64,000 bases of DNA from contig CM055201.1 of assembly GCA_029224185.1 (NCBI GenBank), forward strand, positions 2,819,418 to 2,883,417. The letters run 5' to 3'. Below the pieces are notes generated by a model. That model did not search any database. It was not told the origin of the DNA and saw only the letters and a program-made list of their open reading frames with translations. This document shows positions 11,146-23,241 of this stretch, piece by piece. A program made the position numbers and the translations under genes. Numbering within the stretch: the first letter of the stretch is position 1; every line of letters begins with the position of its first letter. The stretch comes from Karalla daura (Eukaryota > Chordata > Actinopteri > Chaetodontiformes > Leiognathidae).

Positions 11146-13720
11146 ATGGACCACTTTCGGTGACCTCAGCTAAGTTTCTCTCTTTCTTTTCCATGTGCTC
11201 CTCAGGCCCCAGTATGCTTCCGCGCCAGCATCTGCGCCTGCTGCCTGGGGCAGACCGAGGTTCCAGCATGGTTTTGCGCCACCTCTTTAATGTTCTAACC
11301 GACCACAGAGGGGCAGTACAAGTCTCTGCCCCTGGAGCAAGGACATTTTGTCACTGTATCCATAGCACTTTGTTGCTTCAAATGTACGACTAGGAGTACA
11401 GCTGAGGCAGCGTCCATATTGGTTGACGTCTCTCGTCTGATGCATCCATGACAACCAACAACAAACTGCTTCTTCGTGGGGAAAAAAAAGACCTCTCCCA
11501 CATTGTCAACAGGGTTTTTGAGAGCTTGACTCCACCTACTGGTGTGGCGAGTCCAGTGGGGCACATGTGAGACCAACACACTGTTGGCGCAAGGTCTCAA
11601 TTTTTTCCCTGCACAAATCCGTCTGCACCACTCCCCAAAATGGCGCAAACATACATCAAAACGCACAGGCCAAAACAGGAACAAATATTTTCTGGACACC
11701 ATTTAGTACCCGAGTACAGACACCTCAGCACCTCAGCACTTCAGGGGTTAGTCCCATCATCTCTTATAACAGTCTGTGACTTCCTCTCTGAGCAGATGAG
11801 GGTCACTCTGGTGGCAAGGTCATCCAGGACTATTCCGTACTCCTTGCCTCTCTGTTGACAAATTGTTAAGAAAATGTATAAATGGTAGTTATCACATAAA
11901 TGCATAAATGGTTAGTTATCATATCTATGTGTTTAAACTTCTTTCTATAAAAATGTTGTACCAAAGTACCAAATGAAGCTGAGTGAGAAAGCACTGAAAA
12001 AGAGGAGCACACGTTACAGGTCAGCTTGACCCTTGAGTGTGTGCTGGTGTGTGCATCTGTGAAGCAGGAAGATAACAGACCCCACGTGACAAGAGGCGTT
12101 CTCCTTTTGGGATGAAAAGTGTATATAGATCTGTGAGCACTGAACTCTCCTTCAGTGCAGATTTGAATGTAACCATTCTCTGTACTCCTGTACTGCTGCA
12201 AGTAAACCTTATAAAAGACAGTTTGTTTCTCTTTGTTTGTGTGTGAAGAAACTTGGGCACGAACTAACAGCAATATTACAGTCCTACAGAGAAAAGTTTC
12301 TTGACACACATCCTTCAGAACCTCACCACCAGCCCAAGAGCCTTCAGAGCAGCAGACTAGACCTCTGCTCCCTTCCTGAAAAAAGCCACCACCTCTGGCC
12401 CTTCCTGGTGACAGCCACCAGGCGCAGACTCTGGTTCAGCTGCTTCATCATATCTCCCAGGAAGCAACTGACTGGAGGCTGGGAGATACGGCTGCTGAAC
12501 ATGTAGCCAGGGTTTCTTCTGTGATTTCATAGTCTTTGTAGAGGCGATATCCGGGAAGAGTTTGTAATCTGACGTTTCTACTCTGCTTGCTTGCTCTCTC
12601 TCTCCCTCTCTCTCTCTGCGTTCTGCGCAACTTTTTTCTCTCCCATTCAGATTGGAGACATTTTCTGGGACAGGTTAAACCAGGGACAGGGTGGCCAGAT
12701 TGGAGACTGAATCCAGATCGGCAAACGGGTTTGCGAATGGGAATGGGTTTATGGAAATGCCTAATTACATAAATTATTACTAATCATCTAATATTATCAG
12801 TGTATTGACTGATAACAGATAAACTGACATCGAGTCCCTCAACAGTCAACAGTTTTACTGTGACATATATATGTTTAAGGTGATTCTTCATTCATCAAAA
12901 TATGCTCCAGTGAATCCCGTTCATTAAAAAGTCAAATATACTGCTTCATTTAAAAAGGGAACATTTACTGTAATCAAAACAAGAACAATCAGGTCCATCT
13001 GGGATCAACAGTCTTTCTCATGAACAGGCAATACAGTATGCTTTAGAACAATTTTATCCACCTGTTGCTCTGTTTTTTGCAATTACATCAACACATTCTT
13101 CCAGATTTACGGCCCTAGCCCATTTTGAATCAACACTGAAACCCAGAAACGAGCACACAGCTCATCTGCCATGGTATGCATGCGCGTAGGGACCACCTTC
13201 TTGGACCGCAAAATACGTCAACTTCGCCTGGGGTCTGTTCAGCGCCGTTTCTGACTAAAGTGGGGCCCTACGCAAAAAACACGAGAGGGCCCCTGTGCGA
13301 TACACAAGCACCCCCCTACCCCCTGTAATTTAATGGCTTTGAAATTAAATTCAGATTTAGGACCGATCAGTCAGCAGATAAAGGCAGCACCATCTCTTGA
13401 TCTAATTAACTGATCTCAACCATTAGCCATTATCAGCCACTCGGCCCTTTGTGGAATCAGCTTGACACATGGGACATGGAGCATTCAACAACGTCCCAGG
13501 AGCACTCAGCTATCAGAGATAGAGAAGGATCGGGTCTGAAGCAGTAGCAGCACCCCTCACTCCCCTAAAACAAAACTACAGGCAAAGTAAACTATGGTTA
13601 GCTGTTGTTTCCTTTATACGGTGCGTTTATGATGGCACCTTGCAGTCTCTCATACTTTTGGAAGTATCGCGCAATATCGAGGTATCGTGCGAATTCAGCG
13701 ACCGCGCGCTGCCGTAACAC
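11146..13720. other. Spacer without recognised genes
   Basis: Contains a CT-rich run near 12590-12620 and several open frames of 60-150 codons on both strands without family similarity. I cannot support a gene here. Confidence 0.4.
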
Positions 13721-13721
13721 A

Positions 13722-14180
13722 CTGGGAGGAACATAGATATATACAGAGCTAGATGTCTCACGCTGGAGTGAAGAACGACAGCACAGGTCGGCCATCTTAC
13801 AACGGTCACGCTTTCCGGCAGAATCAGTTTCCTGATGTAAACAGAGGCAAGGTCAGTGATCTGCACAAAAAGTTACTGCTCTTATCTTGCTGAAATTTTG
13901 ACGGATTTACAAATGTTTGAAAACATGTCCAATCAATTTTTTGGGACATGACATTTCACACAACTTTGCAGCGTCATAGATGCATATTTGATGTTTATAA
14001 CAAACCTAACCCTTTGAAAATCGGTTGAAAGTAAAGCAAGTTACGCGAGTAAAAAGTATGAGTACCGACACCAATGTAATGGGTGAGCGAGCTGCCCGTT
14101 GCAAGGTGGCCGCCATGTCAACTCCGTAAGCGAGCAACGCGGACGAGGAATCTAGCTTTCTGTATATCTATGGGGAGGAA
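13722..14180. mobile_element. Possible TIR element, diverged ends
   Basis: The plus-strand text gaggaacatagatatatac then agagctagat (from 13727) matches, imperfectly, the minus-strand text ending at 14180, with 'catagatata', a 'caga' and 'gctagat' in the same order. Both arms continue into a CG-rich stretch containing ggccatcttac or ggccgccatgt. Together they look like inverted termini of a roughly 450-bp element. I cannot name the family. Confidence 0.35.
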
Positions 14181-14191
14181 TATGGGATTCT

Positions 14192-14326
14192 TTAGTCAAC
14201 CGTGCAGCTGCCGTGCTGTGAAGTGTCCACTGGAATATCGGGGTTAAAGATGCCCTCCCGTTGCAGTGCCCTGCGTATTAGAGCAGCTCTCTCATCCACA
14301 ATTTCATCAGTTAGGGGACATGCCAT
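14192..14326 (-). pseudogene. Harbinger/PIF-like transposase N-terminal fragment
   Basis: A 44-residue frame beginning MACPLTDEIVDERAALIRRA and continuing LQREGIFNPD resembles the start of PIF/Harbinger-type transposases (acidic stretch, then IRR-L-REG). It stops before the DDE nuclease region. It may be a decayed fragment or a coincidence. Confidence 0.35.
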
Positions 14327-14459
14327 GACTGCCAGACTCATTGCTAGATTGGGGTCACTCATATATGCTGGGACCTTAGTTACACCAAAAAGGACACATC
14401 TTATTTTTTTAGGCCTTCTTTTAAATGTAATTAATATTTTAAAATGTAAACAATACATA

Positions 14460-15310
14460 GCCTTTAAAGGAGTGTTTCATTATGTATTTAATTTATTTTA
14501 TTGATGTGATGGAGTCAGATACGTGTCACAGATACCAACAACTCAAACTTAGCCTGACCTTCAGCCCGGTCCGGACCAGGCTAATCTGCTGCCAAGTTAT
14601 TATGGTAATTTAGCTTCAACTAATCTAAGCTTGCTTTTTGGAACTCAATTCTCTTTCCATTGTCCATCAACTTCAATGCACATGATTAATGCTCACTTAC
14701 CACCTGATCTGCATTGGACCACCATCTCCGACAGCTGGAACAATCACGCACAGGCTGCTGTTATAGGGCTGATCGATACATAGATAAATCTATAAAACCT
14801 AAGTGACATGCACGTGTGACCTCATGCATAGGACTACTAGTAAATCAATTTGGATCAAGCTAGAAAGTGGAACCATTTTTTGGACTGGGGTAGTCACAAA
14901 AACTTGTACTGGAAATTTTATTTTAAAATTGACTTGCTTATAAAAGCCAATGGTGTAGCGACAAATATTCACACTATTAACACAGTGATGAGAATTGTAA
15001 AAGTAAATACCAGCTTGAGACAGAAACAATATCTGCAATAAGACCACTTTCCAAAAAAAAAAAGAAAAATCTAAAACTCAATCAATCAAGACACTTAACA
15101 ATTAAGCCCACAGCTAAGGCAGAAAGCTGTAGGATGGGCTCAGCAGCTGTCTATACTTCAAACAGGTGAAGAATATGCAACTAAAAACATAACTAGCTTT
15201 AACTTCTAATTCCAGAAAAAAATCATGCCGAGAGAAAACTAGAGCTTAAAAAGGCAATGATGAGGTCAAACTGCTACGACATTTAAAAAAAACATGTAAA
15301 TGTACATCAC
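14460..15310. other. Spacer downstream of ppp6c
   Basis: AT-rich sequence with no recognised coding or repeat feature. It lies 3' of ppp6c, beyond its nearest polyadenylation signal. Confidence 0.4.
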
Positions 15311-15316
15311 TTTATT
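15311..15316 (-). terminator. ppp6c: Candidate ppp6c polyadenylation signal
   Basis: AATAAA on the minus strand about 340 bases after the ppp6c stop. It would give a short 3' UTR. Longer isoforms cannot be excluded. Confidence 0.5.
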
Positions 15317-15657
15317 TGATTGGGTATTATTGGCAACTACCACTTGATTTAAATGTTTAATTTGCTTTAATTTGCGAGGGTTCAATAACATCAAAATTAA
15401 TACATTTAACAGCATCTCGTCCATAAAATTTTAAGTATCCATTTATCATTGGAGAGAAACGGGGACGTTTTCTTTTCGCTACGACTGAACAAAGTGGGTG
15501 TGTTGTGTACAGACTGGCGCCTTGTATAAAACCCTCTGCTATGCGTGACACCGAAAACCACATCACTCCCATTGAACTTGTCAAAATATGCTGCATATAA
15601 ATATGTCAGAGATGAGCTCTCCAGAGGGTGGTGAGGAAACTGAGCCGACTCTTGCCA

Positions 15658-18600
15658 TTAAAGGAAATAGGGGGTGGTTGTACGCGGAGGGATGACGCGC
15701 TCCGAGTCCGGGACGGCACGGAACAGCTTGGGCTCTCGCCTGTTGACGTCCTTGAAGACCATGATGGAGGCGATGTTTCCACAGCGGTAGCAGTAGTTGG
15801 GTGCCGACCACACCGTCACCAGCTTCTCATCGAACATGAACTTGTAGCCCTCGTGGACCAGCTGGTGCGCACGGCAGATGAGCTTCAGGTTGTTGATGTG
15901 AACAAACTGAAACGGAAAATAAGCATTACTTCGACGTACCTGTAGTACTCACTCAAACAATGTCACTCTGTCCTCTTCCAATTCAGCCTTGGATGTCACA
16001 GCATACCTCATTGGTAACCTTTGAGCCAAACAGCCAACCTGCTCCTCGGGGGCTGATGGCCCAGGTGTCCACATCCTCTGGATCTGACCATACCAGGTCA
16101 CAGAAGGCCCCCTTATGGGGAATCTCCTGGTTGCGCTCAATGGTGCGGATCTGGTCCAAAGTCTTGATGTCGGGTGACAGACCTCCATGGACACACAGGA
16201 CCTGTTCATCTATCAACTGGGATTAGACATTGAAAGTTATGAAAATCAGACATGAGTATATAAGATACTGTCAAACATTTTTCAAAACTTCTTATGTGAC
16301 TGCAACAGAACCATTTCTGTAAGCAACCTCTAGAGAGGCAGCATATATGGAAAATTACAGGGAACTTCTGTATCTCATTTTCAATTATCCCACATGAAAA
16401 GGATGACTGGTCAGTCATTAGATTACATTATACACCTTAATTCTACCAGAGCTGTCTAATGCTTGTGATCTGTCTGAAAAACACTGTGACGGATGCCAAT
16501 TCTTTGTTGTAGATAATAGAGATTTTGTATATAATTTGATTTTTTTTTTTTCATGATTCCATTTGGGTGAGGAAGGCTGCAGCTAGGCTACAATGTAATC
16601 CTCCCCTGTTTGTGATGGATCATGAATGCATATATCTGTCTGTTTAAGTGTGGGATCATTTGTGCTCACACCACATAAAATTCCAATCCCCCCCTAAAAA
16701 CATTTAACATGCAACAATTAACTTTACAGGGGGGAAAAACACAAAATCAATTAAAAAAAAAAGATTACAACTATGTAACACCAAAACTCATTACTCCAAT
16801 CTTTATCATAAAAGCACTTGAAATAAACATGGATGAACTTACAGCTGCCACAGTGAGCATGTCAAACACTTTGGTACAATACCGCCAGGCATTAGCATTT
16901 CCATATTTTGTTTGGCACTCATCTAAAAAAAAAAAAAAAAAAGGCAGAGAGAAAATGAAGCACAAGTGTGTGACCTTGTAAAACAGCAGAACGTTTGCAG
17001 GGATAGCTGGCAACAGAAATGTACCTACCATAAAAGCCATACACCTGTGTTATCTGTCTGCTTTCGTGGTTTCCGCGTAGGAGTGTGATGCGATCCGGCC
17101 ACTTTGCTTTTAATGCTAGCAGGTGTGTAAATGTCTCTAAGCTATAATAGCCTCTGTCCACAAAGTCTCCCTGGAGCAGGAAAAACAAGCTGCCGTTAGT
17201 GACCCCGAAAAGTACCTCCCAAGAGCAATGTTGTTGTGTTACAAAACCGATTTGCTTAATATTTGCAATGCGTACTAATGACATGACGCACTTTCTTATA
17301 TCTAACCTGTCCTTCATGCTACAAGGCTTGGGAGCACAGCACTAAATTGTGCACCCTATTATCTCAAGAGATTATAGATGTATGAACAATGAGCCCAACC
17401 TGATGATAAGTGACAGCTTTTATTTGAGCATTATGCTTTAATATCCGTGTAATATCATCACAAGACAGAATGACTTAAAAAAAAAAAAACATGATTCGTA
17501 GTTGCAGCATTATTGTGGTGTATTAAATCATTATGGAAGATGAATAATTACAGAAATATGAATGTACTTACCATGAAAATGTAATTTGTGTCTGGAACTT
17601 GGCCTCCAGTTCTGAAGAGCTCACATAAATCATAAAACTGGGAAGAAGCAATGAGACAGACTCAATATTGAGTTAGAATTTAAACAACACCGATAACGAT
17701 TCACCATTAATATCTCCATCAAGCCGAGTTTTCATCTTCATTGGGAAAAGATCTTCCAAGGCGTACCTGACCATGAATATCCCCACAAACAGTTACTGGA
17801 GTTGAGACGGGCTGAACATTTGACTCCTCCAGCAGCAAGTCACAAACATAATCACATAATCTCTGAAAAAGAAGGATAAAAACAATAAAAGGTCTCAGAC
17901 ATCCTGTTATGGTACAACCTCATAGCAACAAATTGACCACAAGATAAGAAGAGAGGAGTATGATGACTGGTTTCTGGTACACTGGAAAACTGTCCTCCAC
18001 AGAGTTCAGTTATTCCAAGAGTGGCATATCATTAGGGGGCAACACAGACAGTCTGTTGAATGATAATTAGTTACAGTTGGTTATCTGGCTAGTTAGTTAA
18101 TTGGTTAACTGTTAACTGTCTTACAAAGAAATCAGCTTTAAAAAATGAAGTGTTGAGGCAATCAGGATTGGTTTCTACAATAGTGTAGGAAAATGACTTT
18201 TCATCCACAGATAAAGAGTTTACTGAACTCTTTTACATATATATCTTCTATGCCCTTAAAGTTTGATTGGGTGAAGCAGGTCACACTTCCACTATTGCTC
18301 CACGTTCCATCTAAAAAAAAAAAACAACACCTTTGTTCCTGTTTGTCACATATGACATATTCCACTTTCAGTTAAGTCTCTTCGTGCCCATTGTACTGTA
18401 GCCGCTGCTCTGTTCCAGTGTTCCTGTTATCTTATGATTTCAGACATTCGTGTTTTCATCTTTTGCTGACAAATCACCCACGACCAGTCTGCTCCTCCAT
18501 TAAAAATCCCTACATCGCTGGCTATTTCACTGCGATTTTAAGTCTTCGACGCGTTACCAAAATTAACAGTTTAACCTCGTCTCCTTTCTACGGATCTGCT

Positions 18601-19214
18601 GCACTACTTCGTTGGTACCCTGGCACATCAGATCTGCCCTGACCCTTTGAAAAACAACTTGTGGGCCTTTGATTCATGTTGAGCTGGTCTCCGGCACTGT
18701 GTGCCTAGTGACGTGAGCTTAGCACTATTGCTAGCTGCAACTGCAGCGTTATTTCTGCAGCATTCCATATCTTTATTCATTAGCATTATGTTGATGAGTA
18801 CTGGAACAGTATGTTGGGTGCTCTCTAAGGACAGGTTGAGTCCAGCTCCTCTGAGTCCCTGGTTGGAACCATTTCAGTGTTAGCCTGTAGCATTCAGCCC
18901 CACAGCTTCCTTTCACATTTCCCTATCAAAACCGATTCTCGCCGTGTGCTAGCCCACGGTCCACGCTGGTTACATGTTCTTAAGTATTAGTAGTTCCCTT
19001 TGCTACCGCCGATGTTAAATTCAGGTTATCTTAGAGGCGTTGAACTTCGTTTTAGTAGGCACGCTTGTTGAACTAACTTGGCTCAGTTCACCGCCTGCTT
19101 TGAGAAGACGTTACGCTGGCATCAGCCTGTAGTGCTCACCTTTAGGTCATTTTCCGGTAGGTATTTGCAGTGTCTCGCTATTTCAACGTATTTGTCCAGG
19201 TCTAATGGGGCCAT
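15658..19214 (-). CDS. ppp6c: Serine/threonine protein phosphatase 6 catalytic subunit
   Basis: PP6 catalytic subunit, a metallophosphatase of the PPP family that acts with SAPS and ankyrin subunits in the cell cycle, Aurora A control and NF-kB signalling. Seven exons on the minus strand: 19214-19140, 17862-17767, 17637-17572, 17170-17029, 16922-16843, 16216-16007, 15906-15658. All introns are GT-AG and the joined CDS is 918 bp (305 aa), the family length. The metal-binding PPP signatures are intact: GDIHG (54-58), GDFVDRG (80-86) and GNHE (112-115). The protein ends TTTPYFL, the C-terminus that methylation and regulatory subunits recognise. MAPLDLDKYVEIA at the start is specific to PP6 rather than PP2A or PP4. 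One residue I note against mammals is H15 in ARHCKYL. The neighbouring scai exon on the same strand agrees with the mammalian order. Confidence 0.98.
17171..19139. other. ppp6c introns 1-3, non-coding parts
   Basis: Apart from exons 2 and 3 within this span, I see homopolymer A runs and no recognised repeats. Intron 1 (17863-19139) becomes more CG-containing toward exon 1, as expected near a promoter. Confidence 0.5.
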
Positions 19215-19620
19215 TATCGTGAGAAATGGCCTAAATAGGTACGTAGCCTTTAGCTGGTTCTTCGGCTCCTTCTTCCTCTTCGTTGCGCTTTCGTCTTCCA
19301 AGTTTCACAGAGGAGGCGGGTCTCATCCGGGAAGAGATTCAAAATAAAAGTCTGCCCCAAAAAAGCGTCTTGTCGATGAAGAACACCGATGAAGAATGAG
19401 GGGAATTAAGCAAGCGACGAGTGTAATGCGGTGCAATGCAATGTGTTTTCGTTATAATTGGTCGCAGCCGCTTACTTTGTGAAAGTAATGGAAATACTGG
19501 ATGCCTTCCTTCGACCTTTATTTCAAAAATACTGCTGCAGTGACATTGCCTCCATTCAACTTTACATGCTCGCTCGTGGTGTTTGTTAGGAGCAAATTTA
19601 ACAGCGCCCCCTGTTGATAC
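19215..19620 (-). promoter_or_regulatory. ppp6c: Candidate ppp6c promoter and 5' UTR
   Basis: A moderately CG-containing block directly upstream of the ppp6c ATG on the minus strand, with no TATA box near a clear start. It ends shortly before the TATC array. Inferred from position. Confidence 0.4.
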
Positions 19621-19699
19621 AATGCGAGCCAGGCAGCAGTTGCACAATAAACTGTTGTAAACATGTTATGTGTTTATGTGTGTTGATTTTCGCGTATTC

Positions 19700-19881
<182 letters not shown>

Positions 19882-19919
19882 GGCTGACTGGACGGGATCA
19901 CTGTTCATCTTAACTTTAC

Positions 19920-20045
19920 AGATAAAACTGCTGCTTTTTTACATGGCATCAATTTTGCAGCTGTTGCTCCCTCTCTCACATAGTCTGGAACCTTTTTGCA
20001 CCCATACACATTGATCATATGTATTTTATACTTGTATACTTAGAT
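19920..20045 (+). repeat. Dispersed repeat family A, copy 1 (short)
   Basis: Contains gttgctccctctctcacata then gtctggaacctttttgcac and a TATGTATTTTATACT-like tail. The same ordered text occurs at 55310-55590 and 60430-60800. All three copies are in plus orientation. Family unknown to me. Confidence 0.55.
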
Positions 20046-21225
20046 ATAGAAACCAAGTAAAATCACTGATGAATGGATGGACATAGTAAATTTGGTCATG
20101 CACAATGATTGATACAGTTTTTCACAGCACAGCTTTATTCCAAATGTATTTAGTGTATAATGAGAGTATAATGAGACTATTAATCTTTAGGAAATGGGCC
20201 CCAAACTCAAGTAGAGGGTTAGGGCCAGTATAATGAAGCAGGATTAGTGCGTAGGCAGCTAACTTTCAGGCTACACTCACTTCAACGTATCAAATATAAT
20301 AATACAATAAGATTTGGAAGGTTGTGTTTTTAGTATATTTAGTTCTTTTTTTGCTCCCATGTCTTCCGTGTTCCATGCCCGGGGGTTGCAGCTGAAAAAA
20401 GTACAGCAAATGTTTAAAATATCACCCAAGTGCAAACAGCCAGCACAGAGATATCTTTGTAGAAGAATTAATAAAAGAAAATTAAAGAAAACACAGCACA
20501 AATGTAAAACACTACATTTGGAATCAAGGTATGGAAACCGGGTCAAACACTGAGTAAACACTGAGCAGTAACCCCGCAAGGTTAAGGGCAGAAAGCGGTT
20601 CTACTTGGGAGGGCAGGAGAGTAAACAGTCAGAAAACAAGCGTTGGTCAGATTACCTGGAATCAGAATTCAGAATCAAATTCTTCAGGTTACAGAGTCAC
20701 TTCTCTGCCTGTGACAGCAGATCCTTCCTGTTTGGTAACTACCATGGCTGTCAAACTGACTCCACAAAGGGCCGAGTGGCTGCAGGTTTTTGAGTCAACC
20801 AGATATTACACCTAGTAGTAGGTAGAGTATGGGTAGAGTATATTGGCTCAAATCTGTGGGATGATAGCATCTGGATTATGCTTATTCAGTGACAAATCGG
20901 GTAGAGTTTATGCACATGGATCAACAAAACAAAGGTGGAGAAGTAATCTTTGTGGACAAAAAATGAAAATACAGGATCCTGGACAATATGTCAGTGGTAT
21001 TAATAATGTACATGAATGCATATCAATTGACATGTATATACATAAAAAAAGAAAAATGTAATAAGCTGTATATAACGGACACCAGGTTCTTGTTCCAGTT
21101 CATTTCATTACTCAGGGACTCAAAGGAGGAAAAAAGTCACAAAACTACTTTCTGGTTTTCTCCTCAATATTGACTTGCTTAATACAAATAACTGAAAAAT
21201 GACTGGTGATTTTATTAATAGAATA
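20046..21225. other. Spacer without recognised genes
   Basis: Open frames on both strands lack similarity to known families. No mobile element recognised. Confidence 0.4.
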
Positions 21226-21227
21226 TA

Positions 21228-21554
21228 CAGTGAAACTTCGAGATGGGAAATGAATTCCTTCCGGAGGGTCTTTCATATCATATCTTTCATATCATATGAA
21301 AATATGAAAATTTGTACCCACCCCAAAAATAGTCATGTAAAGAGTAAACAAATTACTGTTTGAATACAGTATTAAAATATATGACTGTTTATAGGTGTAA
21401 AAAGGACCGGGAGGACTGCTGATGGGCAGCACTTTTGGTTTCGTTTTTGTATTTTGAACATTTTTTTGTTAAATGGGACAGAAATTTCTTCAAAGCCCGA
21501 TTTGTATTCAGAATTTGTTGTATAGTAGGGCATTCGCAAGTCGAGGTTCCACTG
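21228..21554. mobile_element. Short TIR element (MITE), copy 2
   Basis: Left end cagtgaaacttcga and right end tcgaggttccactg pair as imperfect inverted repeats (two mismatches in 14). TA flanks both ends (21226-21227 and 21555-21556), the target duplication expected of Tc1/mariner-type MITEs. The interior shares, in reverse complement, the tail block of copy 1 at 2294-2527. Confidence 0.8.
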
Positions 21555-21789
21555 TATAGTATGAACCTGTATCCAAAAACCAGCAGACTCACCAGAATAA
21601 CATTCTACTGTACTCATGGAGAAGAGTCAGTGTGGAGCAGAGTCAAAGGACAGATGATGGATCAACTTGCCAGGGCTGAGACAGGATGGAATTGTGGAGT
21701 CCTACACGAAGGATGAGGACACTGAACATTAGCGGACTGCCTCTGCAAACTGCTGGCTGATGGACAGCTGTCCCCGTGTTGTCTGGGAA

Positions 21790-22140
21790 AGCCCGATTTG
21801 CCTATGTCTCAATGGACATTACTGACGCCAGGGATTTTGCCAACGTGAAGCAAACCATCCTGGCAAAGTGTGAAATTGAGTCTGAGGCGTACTGCCATCG
21901 ATTTTAGGCTATGACCATCCAGGAGGGAGAGACTGTTTGAGAACTCCAGTCAAGGCTCACCGGCCTTTACACCAAGTGGATGTCTCCCAGCACCAAGATC
22001 TGGGAGCAGATGCCATTGTCCTGGAGCAGCTCCTCCTGATGCTCAACCCTGAGCTCAAAGTGTGGGTGATGGAGCAAAACCCACAGACATCCAAGCAGGC
22101 TACTGAGCTGGCGGAAGCCTTCATCGCTACTCTCCCAGTA
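21790..22140 (+). pseudogene. Decayed retrotransposon gag with SCAN-like domain
   Basis: Shifting frames give ITDARDFANVKQTILAKCEI, then EAYCHRF, TIQEGETV, LQSRLTGLYTKWMSPSTK, and finally AIVLEQLLLMLNPELKVWV followed by MEQNPQTSKQATELAEAF. The VLEQ-L-L-PELKxWVxExxP pattern is that of the SCAN/retroviral capsid C-terminal fold found in Gmr1-like Gypsy gag proteins. Several stops and a frameshift show it is dead. Confidence 0.7.
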
Positions 22141-22179
22141 AGTTCTCAGTTGTGTGAGTTGACTTTTAGTATTTAATAT

Positions 22180-23241
22180 TTTTTGTTTCTAATTTTGCAA
22201 CTGCCTTTGGCTATTTTTTCCCCCTCATAAGTTCAGCTTTGCATAGCCTGTTGTTTTTTAATACATTGTAAATATTATATATTGAATTTTTAAAATTTAA
22301 AAGTAGTCACTATAGTCTATGACATACTTGTTTCAGTTCACTCAAATGGCAGACACAGGTTTTACAAACCTGAAATCTGCTCATCACTAGTGGTCTATTA
22401 CATACAAATCCAAGTTATCATGTTTTTGTCACGTTTGCCTTTAAGTCATCAAATCATCTGTTTTTATCTGAAAGTGTTTTTTGAAAGATTGAAAAACTGT
22501 ATGGTCAAAGACAGTGCACTAGATATTTAATTAGATAATTATTATAGGCTTGTAAGAAATAATGAATATTTTATACAATAATTTCATAAATGTACAAAAG
22601 CATCGACAGTAATGTTAAAATTCTTAAATGTTATCCTTAGTTAACAAATTATTAACATAGAACTGTACTTAGAGCAGCAACACCTAATTCCTGCACTGAG
22701 AAATAACTTAATTTACAAGAAAACAACGCAGATAATATGGGGTGGCACCTGGGGTCGCCAATCAGAGTTCAAGGCTCCTCCCAGCCTCCCCCTAAACACG
22801 CCTTTCGATGAACATAAATTGTGACGTTGAAGGAATAGTATAGAGTAGATGCCAGATAACCCATTAATACATTTAAAAACAATCAAAAACAAAACAAGAT
22901 AGATAAGAAAGGTAACAGTGCAGTCAGCAGACCTAAACTCCCACAGCAGGACAGTGACTGTACCTTCAGCAGCTTCAGGTGCAACTGGTGCTATGGGACC
23001 GAAACTGCCGCTCATTCACATCTTGTCTTCTACTGTATGCCTTGCGGATCTGGAGCCATAGGGGTTAAATCGCATGTGCGCTGCAGCTGAGTGGTTGGGA
23101 ACTCGTAAAAGTGTCATTTGGAGAAGACAAAGAAACCACACGGTTGGCAGCGCCCATTCACCGCAGCGCGCAGCTCTCAACAATTCGTGTTCTGTTGCAG
23201 TCGTGCATTGCTGTGCCCGCGTCTGCGACAAGAGCCAAAAG
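22180..23241 (+). promoter_or_regulatory. mmp11: mmp11 upstream region
   Basis: AT-rich to about 22.7 kb, then increasingly CG-containing into exon 1. I see no clear TATA box at a defensible distance. An ATG at 23074 is in frame with the mmp11 start and would add 56 residues. The later ATG is preferred because it gives a signal peptide at the N-terminus. Confidence 0.4.

Noticed and set aside
11866..12309. A 147-codon minus-strand frame
   Set aside because: No domain, no splice context, low-complexity composition and overlapping frames on both strands. It looks like chance.
16919..17317. ppp6c exon 4 frame with extra N- and C-terminal residues
   Set aside because: The extra residues are intron translations. 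AG and GT sites at 17171 and 17028 trim it to the conserved 47 codons.
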